Source: JAKIWV01 sp963773945
GTDB lineage: Archaea > Thermoplasmatota > Thermoplasmata > Lutacidiplasmatales > UBA184
Assembly (NCBI GenBank): GCA_963773945.1
Contig: CAVZDD010000003.1
Coordinates: 248,001 to 312,000, forward strand
DNA: 64,000 nucleotides
Direction: 5' to 3'
Both the position numbers and the translations under genes were made by a program. Positions 50,611 through 59,443 of the stretch are shown piece after piece (the stretch's first letter is position 1; each line of letters begins with the position of its first letter). The notes beneath the pieces were generated by a model. That model saw only the letters and a list, made by a program, of their open reading frames with translations, searched no databases and was not told the DNA's origin.

Positions 50611-51242
50611 TGTCAATGATTCGAGGAATAAGTACCGAATCGCGCCGCCGAACGATGAACTGCGACCTTGACCAGGCACCGAACCGGGCGGTACTGGTGG
50701 ACGGGCCCGCTCTGGGTTAGACTCAGCAGTGGCCACGCGGCCTTGCGAAATTATACGGTTCCCCCGCCGCTGTCAGGCGCCCAAACTGCCGATGGACCAG
50801 CGGCCTGGACCGACGCCTGGACGGTCTTCCGAAGAGCCCTGTTGGCCCGACGCGTCGGTCCACCGATTCTCCGATAGAGGATTGGTCATTTGGACCAGCG
50901 GAATCAGCTGGACCGGCCGATTAGGTAAGCAGCCATCTGCAGCCGTCGGGACAACACTGTGCCTCCTTGGGGCGCACGGACGACGAATCAGAGTGAACGG
51001 TACTCGGGTCCGGTTCTACGATCTTTCCGTTCTGAGGACCTCGGACAGCCCGTCCCGACCTGGTGTCCCGACCCCCGGTCCACCCCCTACCGGCCCGACC
51101 GACCTGGACCGACCTGGGCCCGGCAATCGCTCGGTAGAAGATTGACCCGCTGTCCCGACCGTCCCGACTGTCCCGACCGATTAGGAATAGGAAGTGTTGG
51201 GGCAGTATGGGTCGACAAGTCTGGACTGTCTTAGTGGCCTGC
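50611..51242. other. gene-poor stretch with short GTCCCGACC-type repeats
   Basis: No convincing gene. Between about 51045 and 51182 the words GTCCCGACC, CCGACCTGG and close variants recur at least seven times, irregularly spaced. It sits between the integrase end and the first island gene. The short frames here have no family features. Confidence 0.5.
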
Positions 51243-51761
51243 TCAGCGAGGGCCCCAAGAGAGGTTGACGCTGACGAAGCTTGCATTGGTCCATGCGTCA
51301 CTATCGTTGACATTACTCCAGACCATCGCGTACGAGTCGCATCGGATCGGGGGTTGTCCGGTCACGTTGAAAGAGCCCGACCCCGACGTTCCGTATCCGG
51401 AGTAGATCACCACGATGGCGTCATTACAACCTAGTTGGCCCCCTCCCGTGTAAAAAACCGGGCCGTCCCAAACCTCGAAAGAGATCGGTTTGCCCATTTC
51501 GGACCAGCTGAATACCGCGAGACCAGAATATTCCCAGTTCAGGCATGCCTGGCTTCTTGGATATCCGTACAGGACGAAACTCGTAGAGCCGGATGAGGAA
51601 GTGAAATTGAGGCACCCCGCAGAGGCACTTGACGGAAGAGGAACTGCTTCGCTCCGGACTGCCTGAACCGACACGAGGCCAGCGACGCTCCCCCCGATGA
51701 GCACGGTCACCACCCAAACCTGCCACGAGGGGGGAACCGCTGCCCGTCTGCGACCAATCAT
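51243..51761 (-). CDS. exported protein of unknown function
   Basis: 172 residues from the ATG at 51761. A basic N terminus and a hydrophobic helix (VWVVTVLIGGSVAGLVSVQAV) are followed by a Ser/Thr/Gly/Asn-rich domain with four cysteines (CLNF, CLNWEYSG, CNDAIVV, CDSYAMVW) and several N-glycosylation-type sites. It looks like a membrane-anchored surface protein. First of a minus-strand run of such genes. No family recognised. Confidence 0.68.
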   Translation of the reverse strand: MIGRRRAAVPPSWQVWVVTVLIGGSVAGLVSVQAVRSEAVPLPSSASAGCLNFTSSSGSTSFVLYGYPRSQACLNWEYSGLAVFSWSEMGKPISFEVWDGPVFYTGGGQLGCNDAIVVIYSGYGTSGSGSFNVTGQPPIRCDSYAMVWSNVNDSDAWTNASFVSVNLSWGPR

Positions 51762-51783
51762 CACCTGCGAGCAGCCCAACGGC

Positions 51784-52044
51784 TTACTTGAACATCTCCG
51801 GCCTCAGGTCGATCACGAGGTCCACGACCCCGAACACGGCCACGAGGATCCCGACGAGGATTAGGCCCGTGTACTCGTTCAGTTGGTTCGTCGACACAGA
51901 GCCCACGCAGGACAGGTTCGCCACGCAGGCGTTCAGGAACCCAAAGGCCTCGGCGCCAATGGCCACAAAGGCCAAACCGATGACGAGCGTGACCGCGCCT
52001 TCGAAGGACCTCCGAAACATTCGGACGCGCTCGGACTCGGACAT
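51784..52044 (-). CDS. small two-helix membrane protein
   Basis: 86 residues: a basic start (SESERVRMFRRSFEGA), helix 1 (VTLVIGLAFVAIGAEAFGFL), an external loop with two cysteines, and helix 2 (GLILVGILVAVFGVVDLVI). It lies 22 bp upstream of the previous gene on the same strand. Unknown function. Confidence 0.65.
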   Translation of the reverse strand: MSESERVRMFRRSFEGAVTLVIGLAFVAIGAEAFGFLNACVANLSCVGSVSTNQLNEYTGLILVGILVAVFGVVDLVIDLRPEMFK

Positions 52045-52138
52045 CTTCGCTCCCTCTCACCCGCGGAGAGAGGGAGGGAGATGGTCCGCGGGGTCTCCTC
52101 GTGGGACCCGACCGCGCCCAAGCGCGGGAGGGGCCCAC

Positions 52139-52177
52139 GAGCGGAGCGAGTGGGAGGGACCCGCGCACGCGAGACAC
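52139..52177. repeat. dispersed repeat B, copy 1
   Basis: GC-rich 39-bp segment (GAGCGGAGCGAGTGGGAGGG... to GCGAGACAC) that recurs with few changes at 61580-61617. Each copy lies about 95-245 bp upstream of a minus-strand membrane protein gene. Confidence 0.7.
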
Positions 52178-52212
52178 GAGTCCAGCGAGAACTGAGCTCG
52201 CTCCAGGCACTC

Positions 52213-52737
52213 CTAGGTGATAGACGCCGAAACTGTACCAGCAGTACTCCCGGTTCCGAGTGCCGACAAGGTGTACCCGGCGAGGGAAGCGGGCGTGGAG
52301 CTATTGTAAAAGAGCGATAGAATGTCCTGAGTCTCGATGACCGTGTGCGAACTGAATCCAAGGAAGTATGTCCATCCGCCCGCCAACGCGAACGTGGCCT
52401 CGACCGAATTGGGCGGTTTCACAACGGAGAGTCCGCTCCCTGAAGCGACTGTGGTGACCGTGCCGTCGGGAGACTTGACCTGAAAGACGAACATTCCGAG
52501 ACCATTGCACGGATTGGACGACTCCACAGTGAAATTGTACCAGTGATCCCCTCCCTTGATCGTATCGGTTGAGCCGCTGAACGCTAGTCCGGTGCCGAGC
52601 GGCTGGTCGGTGGTAAGTCCGGAAGGACAGGCGGTTGTCGGCACTTGCGACAAGACCAGCTCGTACAGCCCGACCCCGACGAGGGCAAGGGCGATCGCGA
52701 TGCCCACGATGATTGCGATTCGACGACGTTCGGTCAC
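52213..52737 (-). CDS. exported protein of unknown function
   Basis: 174 residues. TERRR then a hydrophobic helix (IAIIVGIAIALALVGVGLYELVL) form a signal anchor; the outside domain is Ser/Thr/Gly-rich with two cysteines and contains a beta-sandwich-like pattern (DHWYNFTVESSNPCNGLGMFVFQV; GGWTYFLGFSSHT). No family recognised. Its 3' flank holds repeat B and its 5' flank repeat A. Confidence 0.68.
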   Translation of the reverse strand: MTERRRIAIIVGIAIALALVGVGLYELVLSQVPTTACPSGLTTDQPLGTGLAFSGSTDTIKGGDHWYNFTVESSNPCNGLGMFVFQVKSPDGTVTTVASGSGLSVVKPPNSVEATFALAGGWTYFLGFSSHTVIETQDILSLFYNSSTPASLAGYTLSALGTGSTAGTVSASIT

Positions 52738-52817
52738 TTATTGGTGAGAGCTACTTTCACGTACAAGTCGCTAACGCGGCTCAGCCGAGGCAGGTCGCGA
52801 CACTCCCTCCGCGGACC

Positions 52818-52837
52818 AAGAACCCATCGAGGGCGCG
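52818..52837. repeat. dispersed repeat A, copy 1
   Basis: AAGAACCCATCGAGGGCGCG, identical to 53827-53846 and followed in both by a G-run and a GACC/GTCC element. Lies at the 3' edge of the membrane gene at 52854. Confidence 0.75.
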
Positions 52838-52853
52838 GGGGGGGACCCGGCGA

Positions 52854-53540
52854 TCAGAACCGGGACGGGAACTTCATCGGGTTGAGCTGGTCGATCTCGT
52901 AGTGGTCCCCGAAGCGCGTCACGGTGAGCCCCGCCCGCGTGGCCCCCTCGATGATGCCATAGAACGCCTCCCGGGTCAGGTAGGTCCGAGGGACACGAGG
53001 CGGAAGGAATGCCAACGTCCAGAGGAGGGTGAACCGAGGCAGGGTGTAGAGCTGCAGCTGCATGTCCGGGGGTAACGGGCGCTTCTCGAACTGAGGATTC
53101 TCGAGGAGAGTAGTTTGGCCCGGTACCTTCTCCCAACGGACCAGTCTATGCGCCCCATCGGGGAATCCGAAAGCTAGGCCGGTCGTGCTGACCTCAAGGC
53201 TGGTGGGAGGTCTCCGGTTCATGCGGAAGAGGAAGAGACCGGTAGCAGCGCCCAGGTAGGCCCAGATGTTCACGTCGAGCAGATCCGAAAACTCATCCAA
53301 ACTGCTCAGAGCACGGCCAGAGTAGAGCAGATAGGCATAGAGTCCAACCGCACCGATCCCAATGACAAAAGCCCCAAGCGCAAGAATCTGGAAGACTCGA
53401 AGATTGAGGGTGGGATGGATTTTGAGGTGGCTTAGGTCGAAGAGAACCGGTTGGGTGCCCTTGAGCACATGGGTTGGCGGTGGTGCCTCGGGAAGCGGCG
53501 AGACCTGCGGGAAGAGGGAGGTCGGCGCTTTGCGGACCAC
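52854..53540 (-). CDS. two-helix membrane protein with C-terminal PH-like domain (paralogue 1)
   Basis: 228 residues. A short cytoplasmic N terminus, two hydrophobic helices (VFQILALGAFVIGIGAVGLYAYLLY and VNIWAYLGAATGLFLF) and a C-terminal soluble domain with strand-rich segments (TSLEVSTTGLAFGFPDGAHRLVRWEKV) ending in a helix (LTREAFYGIIEGATRAGLTVTRF). The same plan and a similar closing helix occur in the genes at 53883 and 61649. Preceded by conserved segment C copy 1. Function unknown. Confidence 0.65.
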   Translation of the reverse strand: MVRKAPTSLFPQVSPLPEAPPPTHVLKGTQPVLFDLSHLKIHPTLNLRVFQILALGAFVIGIGAVGLYAYLLYSGRALSSLDEFSDLLDVNIWAYLGAATGLFLFRMNRRPPTSLEVSTTGLAFGFPDGAHRLVRWEKVPGQTTLLENPQFEKRPLPPDMQLQLYTLPRFTLLWTLAFLPPRVPRTYLTREAFYGIIEGATRAGLTVTRFGDHYEIDQLNPMKFPSRF

Positions 53541-53583
53541 GGCCGCGAACGGGCCTTATCACTCAAAGGAGTATCGGGAACCG

Positions 53584-53795
53584 TTAGGTACGCCTCGAAG
53601 GATGCCTGAACAAACCGTCCTCTTGAACCCCCTCCCGGAACTGCTCCCCCGTGTTCCCGAACCGCGCGTAAAAGCGCGCGGCCCGGTCGGGGCGGGCCCG
53701 GAGAATCGCAGCCAGGCCGGGCATCTTCGAAGCGACGGCGCGAGCGAGCTTGACCCGGGTTCGAACGTCTGCGTCTCGGTCATCTTGACATGTCG
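53584..53795 (-). pseudogene. conserved 3'-end segment C, copy 1
   Basis: Encodes RDADVRTRVKLARAVASKM followed by PGLAAILRARPDRAARFYARFG, then a divergent end. The open frame extends to 53865 without similarity to the other copies beyond this part. Nearly all base differences from copy 2 in the core are synonymous, so this is (or recently was) protein-coding. Lies 43 bp upstream of the membrane gene starting at 53540. Confidence 0.6.
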
Positions 53796-53826
53796 CGGCC
53801 AGTCCACAGTATCCCCTCGGCGGAAC

Positions 53827-53846
53827 AAGAACCCATCGAGGGCGCG
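53827..53846. repeat. dispersed repeat A, copy 2
   Basis: Identical 20-bp word to 52818-52837, located just upstream of segment C copy 1. Confidence 0.75.
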
Positions 53847-53882
53847 CGGGGGGTCCGCGCAGCACCGCAGGACATGCACAAA

Positions 53883-54530
53883 TCAGCCCAGGGACCCTTT
53901 GGAAGAAGGACTGGGGGGAATCAGTCGAATGACCCGGGGTGGCCCGATTTGGCTTCCACGATTGAGACCATCTGAAAGCCCTTCAACCCTGAAATTGTTC
54001 CTCTCAGCCTCTCGGACAAGGGCGGATAACGCCTCTGGTGTCAAGGGCGATCGAAGGCGAAGACTGAGGCTAAGAAGGACGAAGTCGATTTTCCGGGGGG
54101 CCCCACTCCCCCACGTAGTGCCCAGTAGGCTCCCGTCGTAGATCTCCAGCGAATTCCGGAGCCCAGACCACCGGAAACCTGAACTTTTGCGCCGCGGAGT
54201 GTTGAGTCTCACCTCGTCTTCTGAAATCGTGATCTCAGTGGGGGAAAGCGGGATTGTGGTGAATGCCCAGCAAGCAAGAATCGAGGTCGCTGGGATCAAT
54301 GTCGTGAGGGCCAACAAACCTAACCACCAAGCCGCAGTGTGTGTGGTGTGTAGGCTCTCAATCGCAACGGTCGCGGCGTAAGCGCCGACGGCTAGTCCGA
54401 AACAGGTCCAAGTAAGGAGGATGAGGCGTTTCGGTCGATTGATTCGGTCGAGCTCCACCGCAAGGGATGGAAACGAAAAGTGCGAGGACTCCGAAGGGGC
54501 CATACAGACCCTCAGTATCCTGCCGACCAC
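53883..54530 (-). CDS. two-helix membrane protein with PH-like domain (paralogue 2)
   Basis: 215 residues as read; an ATG at 54503 (MAPSESSHF) may be the true start. Two hydrophobic helices (LILLTWTCFGLAVGAYAATVAI; WWLGLLALTTLIPATSILACWAF) precede a soluble domain (EITISEDEVRLNT...) and a closing helix (LTPEALSALVREAERNNFRVEGL) like those of the genes at 52854 and 61649. Slightly overlaps the 3' end of the giant surface protein gene. Confidence 0.62.
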   Translation of the reverse strand: MVGRILRVCMAPSESSHFSFPSLAVELDRINRPKRLILLTWTCFGLAVGAYAATVAIESLHTTHTAAWWLGLLALTTLIPATSILACWAFTTIPLSPTEITISEDEVRLNTPRRKSSGFRWSGLRNSLEIYDGSLLGTTWGSGAPRKIDFVLLSLSLRLRSPLTPEALSALVREAERNNFRVEGLSDGLNRGSQIGPPRVIRLIPPSPSSKGSLG

Positions 54531-57500
54531 TCCGCCACGCCAATGCCGACCGCGGCTAGGTCCATCCCAAATATTGCCAGGTCGAGAGACTTAATCGGGC
54601 CGGGCTTTACTAACGCGGGAATCTCTAACACGAAACTCACGGCTGCGAGTACTACCCCTGAGTCCGAAGCCAGCATGTCATGATCTATCTGCCCGATGGC
54701 TTCGAGGGCTATGCCTTCGAGAGCGAAGCCGAAGGAGGCGGCTTGGGAGAGGAAGACGAAACTGGAAACGCTCGTGTCGGACCAAGCTGAACTAAGCTGC
54801 TGCGCCGCATAGGTGGTGGATGTGCCGCCTTCCCAGTAAGAGAAGGCGTCGGTCCAGCTCGTCCAATTGTTTTCTTGCGACGCTTGATTGGAGTATTGCC
54901 CTGCAAACTCCTGGCAGGAGTTGACCATAGCCGGGGACGGAGAGCCGAACTGCGGTAGCGAGTATATGAGGGCAGTAATGGAGAGGGCGAGGATCAGGCC
55001 GATGAGCATGTTCAAGAGGAAAGTCCCTCCGAACGTGAGTGCAGTGATTACCCCTATCACAATCTGAATGACAATCGCCACCACCATTCCCAGTTGAAAC
55101 ATACCACCACTTAGGGCGTTCCACACGCTCGGGGACCCCGTAGGGTCTACTGATAGTTCTAGAGCCTCCACAAAGCTGGCTCGCATGGTGAAAAATGGGG
55201 CCAATGCTACGTTGAGCGTTTTCTGGATGATACCGCCCACCGCCGTCAGCAGCAGTTTCGTCACATTAACCAGTGCCCGCCCCGCAACTTTGAGGGCCGC
55301 CACCGTCCGATTGAGCAGGGTGCCTCCAAGGGCGAGCGCTGCCCGGAACAGGTGGTTGACGTAGGTGATGGCTGCAAGCGTAAGGCTCCACGCTGTTTCA
55401 AGCAGAGAGCCGATTGCCCCTGACACGAGGGTCGTTATTGCCGTGACCGAGTTCCAGAACGCCCCCCAGAGACCGCTCGTAGTCGAGGTCTGCGCGGGGA
55501 GCGTGCTCTTCGGAGCAGAATAGAGTCCCTGCCCAGGGATCGCTTGGTCGGCAAGTGCGCTCAGGACCGGTGCAGCGAGCCCGAGGCTTGGAACTTGCAA
55601 AGTCACGGATTGGAATGTCCCATTGACGCTTCCCGTCGCGTTATCCAGGAGGCCCGCCAGCAACAGTTGCAACTGGGTCGTATTCGTAATGTTCAGTGTA
55701 AGAACCGCTTGCAAGGCAGCACCGGAAGTCGAACTGTTCTCCAACGTCGGGTCGGTCGGGTCGGAGCCGGTGTTGTTGGCCGGGGGCGTCGCACTGTAAA
55801 CCGCCAGAGCGTGAACTGATTGGGAACTCTTGTCGGGGGTTCCCGTTTCCGTGGTGGAGTCGATCGCGCCGACCGAATTCCAGATGGCCCGGTTCTGCCA
55901 GTACGAAGCCAAGTCGATTAGCAGATTGATCCCCCCGAACCCGTGTATGGAGTCCCAAGTCGAGCTGCTGTTCACAATCATGGCAGGATTTTCCCCAACC
56001 GAATAGGGGGCAGCGATTCCCCGCAGAATCGCTTCCCCAAACGTAGAGTTCAGGAACTGTTCCCGCGGAACCAGGAGGTTGTTGAGCCCCGAATTGAGGG
56101 AGATCGAGTAGCTCCCGCCCCACGGGTACGGCACGCCGGTCAGACTGATGCTTGAACTTGCGTTGACGACGACTAGGTCGAATGCCTGTTCTCCGATGTA
56201 CCTCTCTGAACCGGCGGGGAGGCCGTTCGTCGTGCCGTTGGCCGTGGGAACCCACAGGTAGGTCGGCGCCTTGCGCCCCGTCCGAACCCAACTGACTTTG
56301 AAACTCAGTTGGGCGTGCTTCGACCCGGTTCCGGTGGTCTGCGCGTAGGACTGCAGCCCTCCGTAGAGCATGTCTAGGGTAAGGTTCGCCATGTTAGCAG
56401 CACCGTTGAACGTGAGGGGGGTTAGGGTCCCACTTAGATTGGCAATGACCTTCACCTGAATCGTCTGATTTTGGTAAATCTGGCTCACCGGAATCGCAAC
56501 CGAGTAATTCGAAATCTCGGTTTGCGTGCCTCCTGTCCCGAGGGCGGGTTGGGAGTAAGCTTGGAGTTCATCGCTTCCGGCCTTGGCGGTTCCATTCCGC
56601 ACGGTGAATTGTACCGCCCAGCCGGTGCTCGAGTTCAGTCCTGTCGAGTTGGCCCACAATGACGAAACGAGCAGAGCCCGGGTCGCCACGGGGTCGATTC
56701 GGCTCCCATCAGGAGGAAGAAGACCGCCCGGAACAGTGGACGCCGCGAGCGGATTCGCCCCCCAGGAGAGCTTGCCCCAAACCGTGATAGTCCGGTCTCC
56801 ATCCCAGGTGCCCGTCACCGCCCGGAGCGGGGCCCCGTCCTGAATTCTGGCGTTCTGCACGCCGCTCAAGTTCAGGAAGGTTCGGAAAGCCGTGTCGCTC
56901 CAGAGTGCTTCCGAGGCCCATGGTGATCCGTCCCCGCTTGTTGGGCCCTTCGCGGCAGTTGGTGTGATGTTCCCGATGTTTTGCATTGCGGCCGGGGGTG
57001 GGTCCGTGGTGAACGGATTGTAGGTTGAGTTCTCATACCAATACTGCAAGCCCGCGGGTGGACTAGGGGAGTTCGCGGCTAGCCCTAAGTCGAAGGTGAG
57101 ATTCCATGTGTCCAGCATCTGGCTTTCGGCCGTGTCGACAGTGTGAGGATCCAGATCGAACTCTTTCTCGACGTAATCTCCCACCAGACCGTTGGTGGAG
57201 TACTGGTTGACCGGCACCCAGATCCAAAGTCCGCCGTACTCGGCGCTGCCGGCAACTAGGGTCGATTGGCTGACGGGAACGGGAATGAACCATCCACTTT
57301 CTTTCTCAAGGTCTGCGAGCCCATCGCTTGTCGTCTCCTTCAGATAAGTGAACGTAAGGAGCGGACTCGTGACATTGATGGCGCCGGCGTTGTCCGTGTA
57401 ATTGAGCCAAAGTGCGACGGAATAGCTCGAGTTCATCGTAGTTGGCGTGATATTGGCGACGAAGTCATTCCCTCCGTTCACTTCCCAAATGGATTGACTG

Positions 57501-59443
57501 GTCTCCGGAACAGACACCACAACTGATGTGTTGTTGTACACGAGACCCGCGCTCACGAGAGTAGGGCGCTTTGCCAGGAAGGACTCCGGCAGAACCCAGC
57601 TCACTTGCCCCCCTCCGCCAGTCTTCGTGATTGAGTCGTACGCTTGATCAGTCTCGGACAATGTCACGACGTGGGGGGTCTGAAAACTGTAGGTCGTGGT
57701 CCTGACCTTGTCTAGGCAACCACTGCCCGTGCCAACGCCGACATTCACGACGTAGCGGGCGAATGGATCCAAGTTTCGAAGGACCTGCGCGTAGTTGTAC
57801 GTCCCGTTACCGTTGTGCGTGTAAGGGATGCCGGAAATGGTGTAATTCAAACCCGTGCCCAACTCGTAGTACGTTACAATGCCAATGCCACTCGCGGTCG
57901 AGCCCCATTGAATCTGCGTCGAGGAGGTCGTTTGATTCGTCACGTTGTTGAGCACTGAATTCGCCCAGACTTTGTCCGCGGGGGCTGTAAGATTGAATCC
58001 GCACTCGAATGAGGATTGCTCGGCCGGATAAGTCGTGCCGCTGGCCCAGGAGGCCGCAGCCAAGGTTGGTGTTTGGCTCGTGTTGACTGTGCCGGGCATG
58101 CTGCGGGAAGTGACGGTTGCCGTGTAGGCCAGCAGATTGCAGCCCCCCGTAGGAAGACTGGTGAACAGATTGGAATAGCCGATTTGGTAACCCGTACCGA
58201 TCCCGGGGTAAGAATTTCCGTTACTGTTGTTCAACCAAATGTCGCTGATCGCCAACATGGTGTCATTCCAGTTCGCCGAGAGATCAGATATGGAAGGTGG
58301 ACACCCCGATGGCCATGTTCCGGTGAGCATGTACGGTTGACCCGGAACAATCTGCAAGTCGGTCGATGCCCAGCCAACGAGGACCAGGTTCATCGTAGAT
58401 GGGCTGATGGTGGGGGGCGAAATCACCTTCGAACCCGTTGAACCGCAATAGTCCCACGAGTAGGTCTGCGTGTAGGTGGCGTTGATCCAAGCCTCCCAGG
58501 TGTAGTTCGAATCGGGGGTCAGGTTAGTCAGGTACAGGGAGCTAGGTACCGCTCCAAGGCTCCACGAAGGATCGCTTCCAGCGAGAAGTCTGACTTTGGT
58601 GCTGTAGGACGTCACAACACTCGAGTTGTCCCAGTAGATGCTGCCTCCGGTCGGACATTTGTTGCTTTTGTCGCTCGTGTAGCTTGGAAACGTGGCTGAG
58701 AACTGCAGCAAGGCGCTCGCAGGGCTCTGCGTAGTAACGGTGGCTGAAGAGTGCGCCGTCTGCCCGTGGCTGGTTTCGTTCCCCCAGAATGAAGGGACGG
58801 CGACATTCGGTACTGGGGAGGAGCCAGTGCCCGGATTGGATAAGGGAGAATTCCCAATGCCAACTCCCTCGGCGTTCAGAAGAACTTCATCGTACGTAGC
58901 GAAGTAATAGCTCGGAGCGAACGCACCGGTCTCAGGCGGAAGCTGCGATGTGGATGCGGGAACGGAAGGGACTCCAGCGGTCGTTACTGTTACGGGGAAG
59001 CGTGTGACCGCTGGAGAAAGTCCCTTCACTGTGGCGTTTTGCGTGCCCGAGAGAGAGTCGGCCGAGAGATTGGTTTTGAGGAACGATAACTGATTGTTCG
59101 CGATCGTAAGGAACGAGCTAAGGTGCTCTGATTGGTTATCTCCAGGTGCTGCCGGAAAGTCCCCCGGTTCCAACGGGTCGTTGACGAGGGCGTCCAGGTA
59201 GTTGTACGCAGCGCTCGCAGTTGGGAATTCCCCCGTGTAAAGTATCGCGGGGGTGCCCCCTAGCGAGGCCGTCGGCCACGCCACAATCGGTCTCCCGAGC
59301 CAGTCCACTGTCAATGCCCGGCGGGCCCGCTGGTGGGGCGTCCTGAGTGCCGCTTGCAGAGGCTGGAACCGCGGCAGGCGCGCCCAACAGCTGCCCGCTT
59401 GGGGAGAAGAGCGCCTGGTAGGGCTGCCATTCGGAGTTTCCAC
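54512..59443 (-). CDS. giant surface protein, C-terminal part (frameshifted from the gene at 59136)
   Basis: 1643 residues as an open frame, but the first 45 residues are out-of-register sequence. The real protein continues the neighbouring frame, joining near VDWLGRPIVAWPTASLGGTPAI. It is Ser/Thr/Asn/Tyr-rich with fibronectin-like sequence (TNLTPDSNYTWEAWINATYT), then contains a hydrophobic C-terminal third with several membrane helices (VTAITTLVSGAIGSLL; MVVAIVIQIVIGVITALTF; IGLILALSITALIYSL; VVLAAVSFVLEIPALV). It looks like a large cell-surface protein anchored at its C terminus. Confidence 0.75.
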   Translation of the reverse strand: METPNGSPTRRSSPQAGSCWARLPRFQPLQAALRTPHQRARRALTVDWLGRPIVAWPTASLGGTPAILYTGEFPTASAAYNYLDALVNDPLEPGDFPAAPGDNQSEHLSSFLTIANNQLSFLKTNLSADSLSGTQNATVKGLSPAVTRFPVTVTTAGVPSVPASTSQLPPETGAFAPSYYFATYDEVLLNAEGVGIGNSPLSNPGTGSSPVPNVAVPSFWGNETSHGQTAHSSATVTTQSPASALLQFSATFPSYTSDKSNKCPTGGSIYWDNSSVVTSYSTKVRLLAGSDPSWSLGAVPSSLYLTNLTPDSNYTWEAWINATYTQTYSWDYCGSTGSKVISPPTISPSTMNLVLVGWASTDLQIVPGQPYMLTGTWPSGCPPSISDLSANWNDTMLAISDIWLNNSNGNSYPGIGTGYQIGYSNLFTSLPTGGCNLLAYTATVTSRSMPGTVNTSQTPTLAAASWASGTTYPAEQSSFECGFNLTAPADKVWANSVLNNVTNQTTSSTQIQWGSTASGIGIVTYYELGTGLNYTISGIPYTHNGNGTYNYAQVLRNLDPFARYVVNVGVGTGSGCLDKVRTTTYSFQTPHVVTLSETDQAYDSITKTGGGGQVSWVLPESFLAKRPTLVSAGLVYNNTSVVVSVPETSQSIWEVNGGNDFVANITPTTMNSSYSVALWLNYTDNAGAINVTSPLLTFTYLKETTSDGLADLEKESGWFIPVPVSQSTLVAGSAEYGGLWIWVPVNQYSTNGLVGDYVEKEFDLDPHTVDTAESQMLDTWNLTFDLGLAANSPSPPAGLQYWYENSTYNPFTTDPPPAAMQNIGNITPTAAKGPTSGDGSPWASEALWSDTAFRTFLNLSGVQNARIQDGAPLRAVTGTWDGDRTITVWGKLSWGANPLAASTVPGGLLPPDGSRIDPVATRALLVSSLWANSTGLNSSTGWAVQFTVRNGTAKAGSDELQAYSQPALGTGGTQTEISNYSVAIPVSQIYQNQTIQVKVIANLSGTLTPLTFNGAANMANLTLDMLYGGLQSYAQTTGTGSKHAQLSFKVSWVRTGRKAPTYLWVPTANGTTNGLPAGSERYIGEQAFDLVVVNASSSISLTGVPYPWGGSYSISLNSGLNNLLVPREQFLNSTFGEAILRGIAAPYSVGENPAMIVNSSSTWDSIHGFGGINLLIDLASYWQNRAIWNSVGAIDSTTETGTPDKSSQSVHALAVYSATPPANNTGSDPTDPTLENSSTSGAALQAVLTLNITNTTQLQLLLAGLLDNATGSVNGTFQSVTLQVPSLGLAAPVLSALADQAIPGQGLYSAPKSTLPAQTSTTSGLWGAFWNSVTAITTLVSGAIGSLLETAWSLTLAAITYVNHLFRAALALGGTLLNRTVAALKVAGRALVNVTKLLLTAVGGIIQKTLNVALAPFFTMRASFVEALELSVDPTGSPSVWNALSGGMFQLGMVVAIVIQIVIGVITALTFGGTFLLNMLIGLILALSITALIYSLPQFGSPSPAMVNSCQEFAGQYSNQASQENNWTSWTDAFSYWEGGTSTTYAAQQLSSAWSDTSVSSFVFLSQAASFGFALEGIALEAIGQIDHDMLASDSGVVLAAVSFVLEIPALVKPGPIKSLDLAIFGMDLAAVGIGVAEWSAGY

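Noticed and set aside
51045..51182. CRISPR array
   Set aside because: The repeated words are only 9 bp, irregularly spaced and without unique spacers of constant length; no cas genes are present.
53559..53879. Other-frame ORF across segment C copy 1
   Set aside because: Substitutions between copies are synonymous only in the 53584-53865 frame, so this frame is a shadow.
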